The notes: generated by a model from the letters alone, not told the origin. 64,000 nt of DNA from Diphasiastrum complanatum (GCA_029204225.1 CM055096.1:75925521-75989520); one strand, 5' to 3'. Positions 43,120 through 55,099 are shown, counted from the first letter of the stretch. Numbers and translations: made by a program.

Positions 43120-43809
43120 TGTGAAAAGTGTCAACTAGTTTAGTTTAGATATCTTGGCAATTTTGAGGCCAACATAAAATTTCAATTTAGAGATATATAT
43201 ATTTTGTCAATAAAGGCCTAAATAGTGTTTGTACTATTTTTGGCAAGTACATTTGTGGATGAGGTCAGACTTGGACCCATTCTAATTGGCTAATATAGAT
43301 ACATCGCATCTAGACTATAAATTTTAGGTTTTTGATGAAGTGCCAAGAAGTTACCATTTTAAGGCTAGTCTAGGACAAGTGGCCAAGTGACATTTGGGCA
43401 GCTATAAATAGCAGTACTAGCGTGGAAAAAGTATCAATGTATTTTCATTTGATGTGGAGAATTCATCTCTTTTTATTCTATGTCAATCTCATGTGTATTT
43501 CTCAAGATATCGATTTCTAGTGTGTAAAATGTAATTTTTTTTGTTGATATTGAATCCACACGTGTGAATGACTGTAGTTTGTTTTTTGCGTTGATATTGA
43601 ATCCACACATGTGAATGATTGTAGTCTGTTGTTGTTCAGACAGGGACAGTACTAAGTTGTATCTAAGTGCCTATGATCAAATCTTCATGCATTTCCAAGT
43701 TTTAGCATGTGTAAAATAATTATTTGTATCTTGTCGTTAAATCTAGATGTGCAAACAAATTTGGCTAAAGATCTAAGATCCATCAAATGTGTTTTGGATC
43801 TTTCTCACA
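43120..43809 (+). repeat. Copia G 5' LTR
   Basis: The LTR runs from TGTGAAAAGTGTCAAC to GGATCTTTCTCACA, 690 bp with TG...CA ends, directly followed by the PBS (TGGTATCAGAG, 43810-43820). Both ends resemble those of Copia 1. Inside, CACACGTGTGAATGA at 43557 and CACACATGTGAATGA at about 43606 form a direct repeat of about 49 bp (TTGATATTGAATCCACAC). Confidence 0.82.
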
Positions 43810-44398
43810 TGGTATCAGAGTAGGTTACAGGCCAAAGTTGGTGGATTTTCCAAATCTAGGGTGGATTTGAGGGCTCTATTAATTCTATGTGAATTTGGAG
43901 GTGTTTTTAGCTTAAATCTTGCATTTTCGAGTATAGAAATTGGATCTTTGTGATCTTAGCATCATTTTACGTCAAATCACTTAGAGTAGGCCGATTTTTT
44001 AAACCACTTATTGGAATGTGGAGAAAAAATTTGCTCATGATTGTGGATGTTACATTCTATTAGATAATATATCAAGATTCTAGCTTTTACATATAGTTTT
44101 TGCTTGATTCAATATTTTGCATTTTTTATAAAACCCTAAATTTGATAGGATCTCTTGATTTGAAGTTGTGGGACATTTTCAAGAGTGTGATTCAATCTTA
44201 GGAGCTAGCAAAAGTTCATCATATTGTGTTTAGATCTATTGTGATCAAGAAAATATGCTAGGATTTGCTAGAAGAGAGAAAAGGATAGGCTAGATTGTTT
44301 CCAAATCTTTGTGATATTTTCTTGAATTCATTTGTTGATTTTCAAGAGAGTGCGAAGTGTATTGGAATTGGTTCAAAGAGAAGATCAATCATTGCAAC

Positions 44399-45512
44399 AT
44401 GGCAACCTCAAGTGGCTTCATGTTGGAAGGCATTGATAAGCTTACCTCAACAAATTATTCAACTTGGAAGGTGAGGATGAAGTCTTTGCTAGAGATGAAT
44501 GATAAATTGATGGATATTGTTGTAGGTGTGGAGGAAAGACCTTTGGCACCACAAGATTAATTGAGGTTTGACAAGAGAGCAAAGAAAGCTCTATATGTGA
44601 TCAAGATGAATGTGACTAATGAAATTCTCAAGGAAGTTGGTAAGTGCACAATTAGTGGCTTGGAAAATCTTGAAGAAGGTTTATGAGTCCAAGTCTGCAT
44701 CTAGGGTGTCAACCCTAAGGATGCAAAATCTTCAAAGTCTTCAAAAAAAGGATGAAAGTGCTCATGATCTTGTTTTTAGAGTTAAAGCTTTGAGCGATAA
44801 ATTGGCATGTATCAGTGAAAGCATTAAGGATGTGGAGCTTGTTCAAGTTGTTCTTAATGGCTTGTTGGATGATCATGCTAACTTGGTCTGAAGCTTTGTT
44901 GTTCAAAAGACATTGCCAAGTATGGAGGACTTGCAAGAGGTCTTGGTGGCTGAAGAGTTTAGACTCCAAGCAAGACAAGGATCATCTTCTACATTCAAGT
45001 TGGAGAAGAGGAAGCTATGTTCTGAAAAGGCAAGTTCAAGGGCAAAGGCAAAATCAAATGGTCAAAAGGTCAAGATCAAGGTGAGCCTTCCACTTTTGTT
45101 GGTAAGAAGAAAGATAGATTCAAGCTAAAATGTTCTATCGTGGAGTCAAAGGACATTTTGCTAGTGATTGCTTCAAGAAGAAGAGAGATCAAGGTGAAAA
45201 GCAAACCAATCTAACTCTTGATGAATATGGTGTTGATGAACAAATTTTGAATGATGCTTTTGTGATGTCATCTTGCTTGTTGGCTAATCATGGAGATATT
45301 GATTCTTGGTGGATTGATAGTGGAGCTACATCGCATACGACATTTCATAAGGAGTATTATTCATCATTGATGGCATTTGAAGGTGACAAGAAGGTAATCT
45401 ACACGGCCAATGATGGTGAGTGTGCAATCAAAGGGATTGGCACAATTTCTATTTTTCTCTCTACTAATAGGAATATGAATTTGAAGGATGTTTTGTTTAG
45501 TAAAGATAAACG
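44399..45512 (+). pseudogene. Copia G gag and protease
   Basis: It starts at ATG 44399 with KLTSTNYSTWKVRMKSLLEM. There is a TAA at 44558-44560 where Copia 1 has Gln, a frameshift near 44645, a TGA at 44889-44891 in the NLVQSF motif, and another frameshift before 45130. The knuckle is degenerate (FYRGVKGHFASDC, with Tyr-Arg replacing Cys positions). The protease signature WWIDSGATSHT is intact. The sequence ends abruptly in MNLKDVLF. Confidence 0.85.
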
Positions 45513-45559
45513 AAATGAAACTTTCAAAATAAATTTTATGAAGAATAGTGTCCTTCAAT

Positions 45560-47208
45560 AATGATTCACTATCGTCTATAGTAAGCTTACAACTAGCCTC
45601 CAAATATAGATCAAAACAACTATCTTTTTTGAACTTTTTTAAGGATAGATCTTACATACTTTTCTTTATTATCAAAAACAAAAGTAGTTTGCTAATTTTT
45701 ATGAATGTTTGTCCTTAAAATATCATGGAAATTTAAGATAATGTGTTCCTCTTCAATTCCACAAACCAATGAAGAGATAACGCGATCACCATTATGAAAA
45801 AAAATAGAGACAATGTTCATTCCACGTGAACATGAGAGTAGATGATATTCCAAGAGTAGATAGATGACCAAAATACCTTATATACCACCTATTGAATGCT
45901 AGCTTGAGCAATAATGCCTCTCTTGGCAACCTATTTTCAACATACTTAGCACAAGTAAGACAAATGCACAATCTCACATACTATTCTATGTTTTCTCTCA
46001 TCTACCCCATCTAGAAGTATGTCTGAGCTTGGGAATTGGTTATCTATGATGCTACAAAATTTTGAAAACATGTTGCAAAGATAATCATCATAATGTAGAG
46101 TTGTTCCCTTGACGTTGCTTTGACTCCGCGTTATCATCTTGATGAAGATATTATCCTCCAACACATAAACTTTGCCTTTGGATTGCCATTCTAAAATGAA
46201 CTTGCTATTTTCTTTGCAACAACCACATTCCAAAGATACATCCTCTCTAATATTGAACTTTAGTTTCCTATCATTTTGGATCTCATGATTAGTGCACTAA
46301 TAGTATTTTCAGAACATCTTCTTCGTTGGCTATGGATTTGTCTGCTGATCTTGATTGAAGCCTTCTACAATTGATTTTGATTTGATTTTTTTTGTTGCTT
46401 TTGAGCTTTCTTCTTCTGCTTCCTAGAATCTTTGTTCAAATATAGGGCATGTACATCACCATTGACAGATGTGAAAGTTTCATTTCTTCAAATATCCTCC
46501 CATAGCAACATCGTGATAAGCCTTCGTAGAGTTAGATCTAAGTGTGTAACTGTTTTAGTAGCAGTGGGCTTTCTTGATTTTGGAACAAATTAATTTTTCT
46601 TTCTATCCTCTCTAGTACATGCTTGTGTGTTCGAACTTAAGTTCGAGCAAAGGAGATTGTGCTCAAACTTAAGTCTTTGTCAAGTTTGTGTGATTGAGCT
46701 TAATTTTGAGCATAGGACCTCATAAAAGAAAAGAATGGGACTTGAGATTGTCCCAAAATTACTAAAACAGTGTTGTGTCAATATGACCCAGTTTTCGTAT
46801 GAAGGTGGTACGCATCTGAATCATTGATGATTGTTCCTATACCCACCATTTGTTGAAGAAGAATCTTGAGCTGGTTGATATGGTTCTACAAAGAGTCACA
46901 ATTAGACATTTTGAGTGAGGAAAATTTTCTTACGCCTCTCACTTAATATAGAGTGCTAAGTATGTCTCACACTTCTTTCGAATTTTGGGCTTGACTTATG
47001 TGGTTGATATAAGTATCGAAAATATTCAAAATAATTAAGCTAAGTGCTTTATTGTCCTTTAGCTTCCATTTAGAAATGGCTTGATATCAGTGACAACATT
47101 ACATAACTCTTTGGCCATTAGCATTCTTCTCATCTTGAATTTCCATAGATGATAGTTGGATCCATCCAGCTTGTCTACAATGAGACCAATCTTACTTTTT
47201 GAAACCAT
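45560..47208 (-). pseudogene. Copia relic H: gag of the same family as Copia D
   Basis: A minus-strand ATG at 47208-47206 opens IVDKLDGSNYHLWKFKM, then MLMAKELCNVVT, matching the Copia D gag start (MDKLDGANYHMWKFKM, MAKELFNVVT). Further fragments (LNHINQLKILLQQM near 46860) match LQNHINQFKNLLRQM. Many stops and indels follow. The left part (46233-45792) is open but its family is not clear. A PBS-like CTCTGAAATCGTA at about 47382 sits where Copia D has CTCTGATACCATG. Confidence 0.65.
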
Positions 47209-47863
47209 ATGGAAGTTCTAGTATATGCAGATTCTAAATCAAATATTTGATAATCACAATGATTTGTTGATGATTATGGATATATGCGAATGTCTTGTTA
47301 TAATATTAGAGCAAGAAAATTATTCTATCAAACTGATAGAATTATAATTTGATAAAATCCGCTTCTAATCTCATTTTGCTCTGAAATCGTATTAAAAAAA
47401 AAAAAACAAGAGTTGTAACAATTTTCCTCTGTGCATATACTATGCCTATCAGATTTGAATCAAATGTTCAAAAAATGTAGTATATTTGAATCTACATTTT
47501 GAATTTGAAATTGTTATCGTGTACATGCAACTGAATGTAGAGTGCAGATGAATAGCGACAACTATGGTAACCACCCACTCGCTCTCTTTGATTGTCTAAC
47601 ATCTGACTCTCTAATGTTCTAATGAGTCGTTAATCTATCCAAATATATACATGTGTTGAGTTAATCTTGTAAAGTCCTATAAGCATGATTAATGATTGAT
47701 CTAATATGTCTACAAGATAGATCATGGCTGTAATCAATTGTGGAAGCAGTCGCCATCTGATCCATTGTGATTTTGTAGTAGCGCACGTTTAGCCTCACCG
47801 TTCGAATATATAGATGAAATAAAGACAATTCTTAAAAGATTTGGATTAGGAGCTTCAATTTGA
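47209..47863. other. Possible leader/LTR remnant of Copia H
   Basis: Contains the degenerate PBS-like site at about 47382-47396 and a run of 13 A at 47396-47408. No gene is supported. Confidence 0.4.
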
Positions 47864-48190
47864 GTGGCACCATGAGAAATGTCGATCAACGTTTTTCGAT
47901 GTTCGACTAGATCGCATCTCCACTACTAGCATTTTAAGTCAATCAACATTTTGCTTATGCCTTTCGACATTTTTGGCAATTTGGAAAAAAAAAATCATTT
48001 GGCATTTTTTAGTCTTGCCAAACTGCATGTAGATATACAAGGAATCTCGTTCAATGTCGTACTCTTTGTGTTTCTCTAGGGAAAATGCCGATCGGTGCCT
48101 AATATGTAGTGTAAGGATTTTTCCTACATTTGAACCATAATTGTTTCAATAGACTGCATTCTAATAAACTGAGCGAATGGATATAGATTA
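47864..48190 (-). repeat. 0.32-kb dispersed repeat, second copy
   Basis: This is the reverse complement of 25726-26043, from GTGGCACC to GGATATAGATTA, with scattered substitutions. See the first copy. Confidence 0.8.
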
Positions 48191-48660
48191 ATTGAGAAAG
48201 AGATTAAATCCACATTAGAGGGAATATGGGCTCAAAATGGGCCCTTTAGGAAATTTCACTTTAGAGAAGCTACGTGGAGAGAGAATGCAAACCGGTAACT
48301 TTTGGTTGTCACTTTTTGAGTTTCCAGCCTTGCCTGACGTTTAACTTCTATGGTTAATATCAGACATTAGTTAGTTAAGCATAAGATGTAATAGCTTCTC
48401 TACATGCGCATTTCTAAATTCGGAGCTTTAAGAGTATCGTTGTAAATCTTGATGTGCTCTCTGCAAAAACTGAAGCGGGAGTACAATGAGCGCTTTTGAA
48501 ATCTTTGTATGCTTACAGTGGAATATGAGGCGGGACAATTTTTCAGCACGACATAGACATTACAAATGTACTGTACGCTAGATCTATTGAATTTGACTTA
48601 CTGTAGTTTGAAGCATTTATGTATTGTAGCTTTCAACAATGGCAATGTTCCATTTGCCTT
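48191..48660. other. Unassigned stretch
   Basis: No gene or repeat recognised between the dispersed repeat and the coiled-coil coding remnant. Confidence 0.45.
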
Positions 48661-49059
48661 CCTATGGAATGAGCTCCATTTATTAAGAAAAAATGGAAAG
48701 CTATAGAGAATGCTGCTGAAATAGTTAGAGAATTGAGAATGAATAATCATAAGAATGTAGATCTGTGGGTGGGTGGATCAATTTATCCAAGAGATCTCAG
48801 TATCAATTTGTGTCCAGATGTCAAATCCGTAACTCATTTCTCAGATTTGTATGCGAAGATAATAGCGGATTACTTGGATATTGTCAAAGGTTGCGTGATA
48901 TTGGAATGCATAGCGTATCTTGTCTTAATCAGCAATTACAGTTTGCTAATCAACAATTGCAATGTGCAAATCAACAATTGCTTCATTATGTGCAACACAC
49001 TAGTGCTGAAAACAATGCACTCAAGCATGTGATATCAGAGTTGAATGCTACAGTCACTT
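48661..49059 (+). pseudogene. Coiled-coil coding remnant with 21-bp heptad repeats
   Basis: The frame 48765-49061 ends in three tandem 21-bp units (48927-48947, 48948-48968, 48969-48989) encoding NQQLQFA, NQQLQCA, NQQLLHY. An AENNALKHVISELNA segment follows: a heptad pattern with hydrophobic residues at regular spacing. It abuts the break of Gypsy B at about 49060. The coiled coil recalls that of Gypsy A ORF3, so it may be the ORF3 tail of another gypsy copy, but sequence identity was not shown. Confidence 0.45.
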
Positions 49060-50112
49060 GATCTCATAAATAAAATCGGCGTCAAGCAATCTCTGAAGTT
49101 ATTTCTTTATCAGATCCACTACATTAGGATTACAGCGATAGAACTTTGTAACCTTTGGAACTACATTAGGTACTAAAGGTATGGTATGTTCAATCATTGA
49201 TGTCGAAATACCCTTCAAATCTTGATAAGTCCATGCAAAGCAATCTTGATACTTAATAAGTAACAAGCGGAGTGCTTGATACTGTTAAGGAGTAAGTTGT
49301 GATCCAACTTGTACAATCTTTTCCGATTCTCCTGGCTCGACAAGATTCATTGGCTGCGTCTTACCTGGGCCATCGTAAACTTCTTTAGATTTCGGCATGT
49401 GTCCTTCAAGTTCATGATGTGCTTTAGGTAACATGATAACCACATCATCCAGTGTATAACGTTTAAAATGGTCGGGCATATCATGCTGGACTACGTTTTC
49501 TTGTTCTTTTTTGAAAGGACTTGTCTTGGATCTTTGTTTAGCCTTCTTAGCAGGAATTGATCGTGGAGGTGATGACTTTTGAGATGATAAATCTTTTTTC
49601 AAAGGTGAAGACTTCCTAGATGATGATGTCTTACTAGAAATCTGACTTGAAGAATCATCCTCGACTTTTCCTTTGCCTTTATCCAATAAAGATGGCACTT
49701 CCTTTGAATCAATCTTCCGAGGGGGATTTTCTCATTTCAAGACCGTATTATAATGTTGCTTAGCTTGTTTCTTCATCATTGATCATGTGATCCTGTCTTC
49801 CTTCAATATAACTGCTTTGGACGGTTTGATTGTTGGTTCATCAGGAACATTACGCACTCCAAATCTGGTCGGATCATATGATTTAGAATCTGCTCATCCG
49901 TAAGTTATGCATTGCCATCATAAGTCAAGGCATGACTCACAGGAATGAGTTCATCCTCAATCGAATCTGGTATAGGTTCCGTTGATATCCAAGCTACATT
50001 CAGTACATTAGTGGAAATGTGATTGGTGTATCCAAAGTTCGATCTAATAAGAAAATCTCGCTCAAATCTGATTGATTATCTTGTTGACACATATATCCTG
50101 CTGTACAGTCAA
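49060..50112 (-). pseudogene. Gypsy B linker and RT start
   Basis: The frame 49698-49285 is Ser/Lys-rich (KSSPLKKDLSSQKSSPPRS), then MNLVEPGESEKIVQVGSQLTP, nearly matching the Gypsy A linker. After a stop, RT begins (FYRCNPNVVDLIKK, then LLDADFIYEI) and is cut at about 49060. The stretch 49700-50112 holds broken linker sequence. Confidence 0.8.
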
Positions 50113-50131
50113 TCATTGCAAGAGCTTCATT

Positions 50132-50932
50132 TCAATTGACTGTATTTGTTTGAGAATTGTAATGAACTCCCAAATTTTTTTGTGGTCGGTCACAAGTGTG
50201 ATCCGTTGTTGACAAATTGTCATCCTCTTTTCGAACCACTGGTTTGATAGTCCAAGTTGTAGGATCAATTTTGACTGCACATTCACGATTTTCAAAAGTG
50301 ATTTTTCCGGTACCCCAGTTATGAACTACTTGTGCAACTCGTAACCATGGACGTCCCAATAGAACTCGATAAACATTAGGTGCTTCTGGTAAGTCCATCA
50401 CTACGAAAGTAATGACAAACTGTACTCCTGCAATCCTGACAGGTATATCTTTGACCATTCCTCGTGGACGAACTGTTGTTTGATCAGCTAGCTTAATAGC
50501 AAAAGTAGCAAGTTTGATCTTTGTAAGGCCCCTTTTTGCACATATCTTTGTAGAGATTAGGTTAACTCCTGAACCGCCATCTATCACGGCTGCTTCTTTA
50601 GGAAATTGTTTATGCTGTATCGACAAAGTGATATCCTTTTGTTCACTTTCCCAAGCGGCTCCAACATGGAGTACTTTGTTAGATTCAAATCCAGCACAAA
50701 AAAGCGGCTCCTGATGGACTTCTGGTTCTTCTTGAGCTAACTTTTGTGCTAAGATTTCTTTTGCTTTTGGCACCAACTTCAGGAACTCTCCCAATGAAAT
50801 ATTGATCTTACTAGACAAAATGTTCATGAGTAGTTCTGTTTGCGGTGCTTCTGATTCAGTCATCTTGAAGGGTTCTTCAAGATGATGTAACTGATCATTC
50901 ATATATGTACGTAAATTTCTTGAAGGTTGCAA
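50132..50932 (-). pseudogene. Gypsy B aspartic protease (retropepsin) region, open 266 codons
   Basis: This open segment belongs to gag-pol and processes the polyprotein in an active element. It carries VIDGGSGVNLIS, with Asp118 of the segment (codon 50579-50581) as the likely catalytic Asp in a D-G-G triad instead of the usual D-S/T-G. YRVLLGRPWL lies downstream, the hydrophobic-hydrophobic-G motif typical of the second half of retropepsins. The frame itself has no internal stop, but the flanking gag and RT are broken. The Met at 50932 is simply the first in the open stretch; the real polyprotein would be continuous from gag. Confidence 0.85.
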
Positions 50933-52500
50933 TGGTGAAGACCGAACTTCAGTTGTTGATTAGCAGCTTCAAGCTCCTCTTCTTCTTGCATATATTTAAT
51001 CCACTGCCTCATATTCTGATATCTTCATTTTTCTGCATTAAGATTTGGATAGTCTCCCGATGTTGTTGGTGTATCGTTCAATGGTATAGAATCAGCAAGT
51101 ACTGGATCCACTACTGGTTCTTTTTGCTTCTGTGCTGTGGTGACTACCCTCAAGAGTGCACTTGCTTTATTCTGAGATATTGGTCTTTGCTTGATTGTTA
51201 TCAAATTTACAGGTGCTGTAGCTGGTGGTGGCTTCAGTCTTGTTGGACAGTCTTTATAGCAATGCCCATAATCACAGTCAAGACATAATGGTACAAATTT
51301 TTATTTATTTGGACATTCTGCAACTCTATGATTTTCTCCACATGCAAAGCATCCAAGTGGTGCTCTGGTCCAATTTCTAGAAGCTTGTTGTTGAGCGGCA
51401 TCATAAATGGCATACTGTTCTAAAGATCCACCTTCCTGATCATTACCATAGTTCCATTGCTCAACACTTCCGTAAGGTTCTGATTCCATCAAATTGGCAG
51501 GAGGAGCGGAGTGCTTTGGTGGGGTAGGTAAAGCTAAACATTCTGGGTATCCAAGAGCAGATTGTCGCGGTCTTACTGCTGGATTATCTCCATACTGTGG
51601 TTCTCAATATCTCATTTGGGCATACCGTTGTTGAATTATCCGAGGGTTGAAGTTGCAAAAAGCAGTCTCATGATCAGGTGAATTACACAGATGGCAAACA
51701 CTGAGTTCCATTCATTTTTTCAATTGAGGACACTCGTTCACTGTGTGATTTCCTGTACAAATAGAACACCAGACATTTTCCCTGGTAGGAAAAGTCTTTG
51801 CAAGCTTTTTAGGTTCCTTGTTTGTTTCCCCATGGAAATTTTTCAATGCTTTGATCTTCTCATCAAATTGCAACTGCAACTTTTCCATATGTTTCTGCTG
51901 GTTCTTCCCAAGTTTCTCGAACTCATTGAGCATCATTTATGTGGTAGCATTGGCATTCATTGATGCAATAGTGGTGGATGTTGTAGTAGTCTGCCCTACT
52001 GTATAAGGCAACATACTGATATTTGGCTCCTCATTTGAATCTTCATCCTCCTCCCGAATTGTATTGTCCATAGCATTTTGCAAGAGTGCATACTCATTAT
52101 GGCGTTTCAACTCACGTCTGATCCGTTTAGGTAGACCTGACAAAAATCACATAATCATGAAATTCTCGTTAATCAGTTCAGGTTCACATTCAGATCTAAG
52201 ATGTTTCACCCGTTCAATGTAATCTCGAACCATTTTCCACTTTCCCATTTTAATTTTACTTAAAAGTAGGAAAGGGTCTTCCATAAACTTTTGTGGTTTG
52301 AACCGTGTGATAAGGGCTCGCTTAACAACCTCCCAATCTATACGTTCAGTTTCATCTTGGTTATAGTACGAATCTTGTGCTGCGCCTGTTAAGGCCATAG
52401 GACATCTTAAGTTTATCTTGAGGATAAATCTCACCATAGACTTCACAGGATTCAGCATAGATTTGAAGAAATCTAACTAGATCTGTTAATCCATTATATT
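50933..52500 (-). pseudogene. Gypsy B gag
   Basis: N-terminal gag lies at 52458-52147 (MALTGAAQDSYY, WEVVKRALITRFKP, DYIERVKHLRSECE). The middle follows at 52143-51937 (GLPKRIRRELKRHNEY, REEDEDSNEEP) and a coiled segment at 51936-51712 (FEKLGKNQQKHMEKLQLQFD) ends in the first knuckle CSICTGNHTVNEC. A second pair follows near 51360-51230: CFACGENHRVAEC, a stop, then CLDCDYGHCYKDC. Several single stops and shifts separate the pieces. Confidence 0.85.
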
Positions 52501-53749
52501 TAAATAGATCCAAACGGGAGGCTCTTTTAACAATAATTGGATTGACTTCCTATGGAGCACCTCCAGGGGCAACCGTCTTTACAAATTTAGATTAAGCAGA
52601 CAATGAGATTGGATCTAGATTTTTTTTAATCACAACTATCTCAGATTAGGTCTGCTAGATCTATTCCATTTTTCAAGAATCTGATTCTATATCATGAAGA
52701 AGTTTTTGAGATTCGATCATCGATACTTCTCAAAAATGATAAATCTCTCAAAATCCAATTCAAAATATATCAGATTTGATCCAAATTTTGACAGAGACTT
52801 GATCTGGAAAATCAAAAACTTAAAATAGGTCTGGCGAAGGTTCACTAGGCGAAGATTGGCTCAACGAAGATTCAATAGTGCTATTTTAGGCAAAAAAAAA
52901 ACTCTCAAAACATTTTTTTTGATGATTTCTTGGAAAATAACCTTCGCCGACCTCTCAGGTAAAAGATCTGACACATATACAATTATGGAAAAATGGGCAA
53001 AGGTTTATGACACAAGAAAATATAGTTTCTGATGGTTGGCGAGGGTAAAATTCAAGATTTTCTATGATTTGATCAAGAAGAATCTTCGACGAACTCAAAA
53101 ATAGTATCTTACTATAAATAGTATGTTCTGAAAACTCGACGAAGGTTCTGGCGAAGGATCAAGAGTAATACTGATAATTTTGAAAAAAAAAATGACTTTT
53201 TTGTATTTTTGGTATTATTCTTCACCAACCTGGCAATAGATAGATCTGAATCACACCTGTGCACAGTGAATTGGGCAAAGGTTCTTTTTCTGTATTTTTA
53301 GGTTTTGATGATTTTTTGATTTTTTTGACGGTTTTTCTGATGTTTTTGGAAATCTGCTAGGAATTAATCTTTGCCCTTCAAACTGAAGGTTTTGTGAACA
53401 AAATCAAAGGTGTCTACAACTCGGCGAAGGTTTTCTGAAAGAGGGTAAAAATTTCTAAGCTCTGATGACGCTTTTTGTCTCTTTTTGACCAAATCTGGCA
53501 GATTTGACCAATTTTTGTTATTTTCTCTGATATCTTAGATCCAAATGGATCTTAAGATTGGTGATCTGAATAGCTTTCCCTGTTTTAACAATAAAATTAT
53601 ATTTCAAACAAGCAAATCCACTCAAATCAAGCAAAATCAATTCCAAACTAACCCTAAAATGCAGATCTAACACTATTCATGCCACGACAAAATGCCTCAT
53701 GCAAGCTAACTATCCAACAATCATGTTACAACTGAAAAATTGGCGTAGC
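52501..53749. other. Gypsy B leader with GCGAAGGTT-type motifs
   Basis: Non-coding between gag and PBS. GCGAAGGTT occurs at 52834 and 53424, AACCTTCGC at 52939, and variants (GACGAAGGTTC, GGCGAAGGATC, GGCGAGGGTA, GGGCAAAGGTT) are spread between 52830 and 53440. The spacing is less regular than in Gypsy A. Confidence 0.7.
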
Positions 53750-53767
53750 TCCCCGGCAACGGCACCA
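53750..53767 (-). other. Primer-binding site, Asp-tRNA type
   Basis: Minus-strand TGGTGCCGTTGCCGGGGA lies four bases inside the LTR. It differs by one base from TGGCGCCGTTGCCGGGGA, the Asp-tRNA PBS of Athila/Tat-type elements. Confidence 0.85.
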
Positions 53768-53771
53768 AAAT

Positions 53772-54503
53772 TGTAGTGGGTTTCTTTCCTTGTCTAACCT
53801 GAATCCAAGATCTAGTCAATCTAGCATCATAGAGACGGAGTTAGTTGTCACGCGTAAGTTCGTTCCCATGAGAGCGATAGTTTAGTTCAGATTTCAGCAT
53901 GAATGAAAGATCTAAATCTAACTCTACATCCAGTAACCCTACTCATTAACACTAAGATCCATTAACACTATGATCCACAACAAAGATAGCTTACTCTTTC
54001 TCTCTCTCTCTTTCTCTCTCATAAAAAGTATAATAACACTCAATCCCAATGACATTCAGATCCAATAATTAGCAAAATCCAAAGAAAGCATGAGAGATGG
54101 AGAAGGAAAGAAGAAGAGCAAGGACATTCATCAATCCATTTCTGAAGAGAACCAAACTGCTTTATTGAAATGAGAAAATGAACATGAGGAGCAACTTGAG
54201 TTGGTCCCTTCTTATAGTAGAGAGGAGGACCCTGGCCTCTGAAACCTATTGGTCCAGTCTTGCCTCTTTTTTTATTCAAATTTAAAAAAGTGTGGGAACC
54301 ACCAAAATTCGAGGGAAACCCCCAACTTTATTCACTAACTTGACATTTAGGCCCTGTGACATTAAAAGTCCCACAAAAAGGCCTAAGTCCTTTTATTGAC
54401 TTTTAACTAATCAATCAAATAACTATGTGATCATCGGGTTGGACTTACACATGCAGGGTGCCAAATCCCTCTCACTTATTAACTAGGGTTAGGCCCTCCA
54501 ACA
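53772..54503 (-). repeat. Gypsy B 5' LTR
   Basis: This 732-bp block starts TGTAGTGGGTTTC and ends CCCTCCAACA on the plus strand (TG...CA), bounded on the inside by the PBS. It contains a CT-rich tract at about 53994-54020. The partner LTR is not in the window. Confidence 0.82.
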
Positions 54504-54718
54504 CTGACTTTCACGGCGGGCATTGACACAATATCTCATTGTATTTCATTTTCAAATTTTTAATATCGATTCAACACGCACTTGCAACCTTGTAGAATTT
54601 CATTCATCTCCTCGCGCACTGAAACGATATCTCATTATATTATAGTCTATTAACACATTTTTCTTTGTTTCGTTTGTGTGCAATCCTCCCAACAGAAAGA
54701 TTGTGTTAGTTGCGGATG
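54504..54718. other. Short unassigned segment between Gypsy B and Copia D
   Basis: Contains two similar phrases, ACAATATCTCATTGTAT (about 54528) and ACGATATCTCATTATAT (about 54623). It may be part of the Copia D LTR replaced or rearranged at this junction. Confidence 0.45.
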
Positions 54719-55099
54719 GATCGTGGGTGGCTGCAATCGTTGTCCAATCTATTAGCGCAACTGCATGGAGTGAGCGTAAAAAGGGTGCGACATCAGCCAG
54801 TGCTGAAGTGAACATTGGTGATGATGCAAAAAGTGGGTCACTCTTACGAATGGCCTTAGGATAAGACTTACAAGGTGCCTTAGCTTTTAGGACACCTTTG
54901 ACATTCTGTAGGATAGTGTCCCCTTTTCGCCTGTCACCATAACCTGTGTAACAACACAGTGTTCGCAATTCTTTCGTCTTTTATTCGTCTGTGAGAATTT
55001 GCATGTAAATATGCAAGTCGCTGACAGCATTAGTAAATATGCAACAAGAATGGAGGCAAATTAAAAATAAAATTTAGGAGAGTAGGAGTAAATCTTACA
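54719..55099 (-). repeat. Copia D 3' LTR, truncated
   Basis: Matches 59733-60114 almost end to end. The minus-strand start is TGTAAGATTTACTCC after the G-rich tract. About 670 bp present in the right LTR are missing here. Confidence 0.85.

Larger units (their letters stand above)
43120..45512 (+). mobile_element. Copia G: 5' part only (LTR, PBS, leader, gag, protease)
   Basis: A 5' LTR, PBS and leader are followed by a gag and protease related to those of Copia 1, cut off at about 45512 just after the protease segment MNLKDVLF. No integrase, RT or 3' LTR follows; the adjoining DNA belongs to a different minus-strand relic. Stops and frameshifts show that it is not recent. Confidence 0.85.
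49060..54503 (-). mobile_element. Gypsy B: minus-strand element truncated in RT
   Basis: Right to left: 5' LTR (53772-54503), Asp-tRNA-type PBS (53750-53767), leader, gag, protease, linker, and the first ~35 codons of RT ending at FIYEI (about 49060). Integrase, ORF3 and the 3' LTR are missing. The protease and linker are close relatives of those in Gypsy A and the 26-27.3 kb relic, but the LTR sequence differs. Confidence 0.87.
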
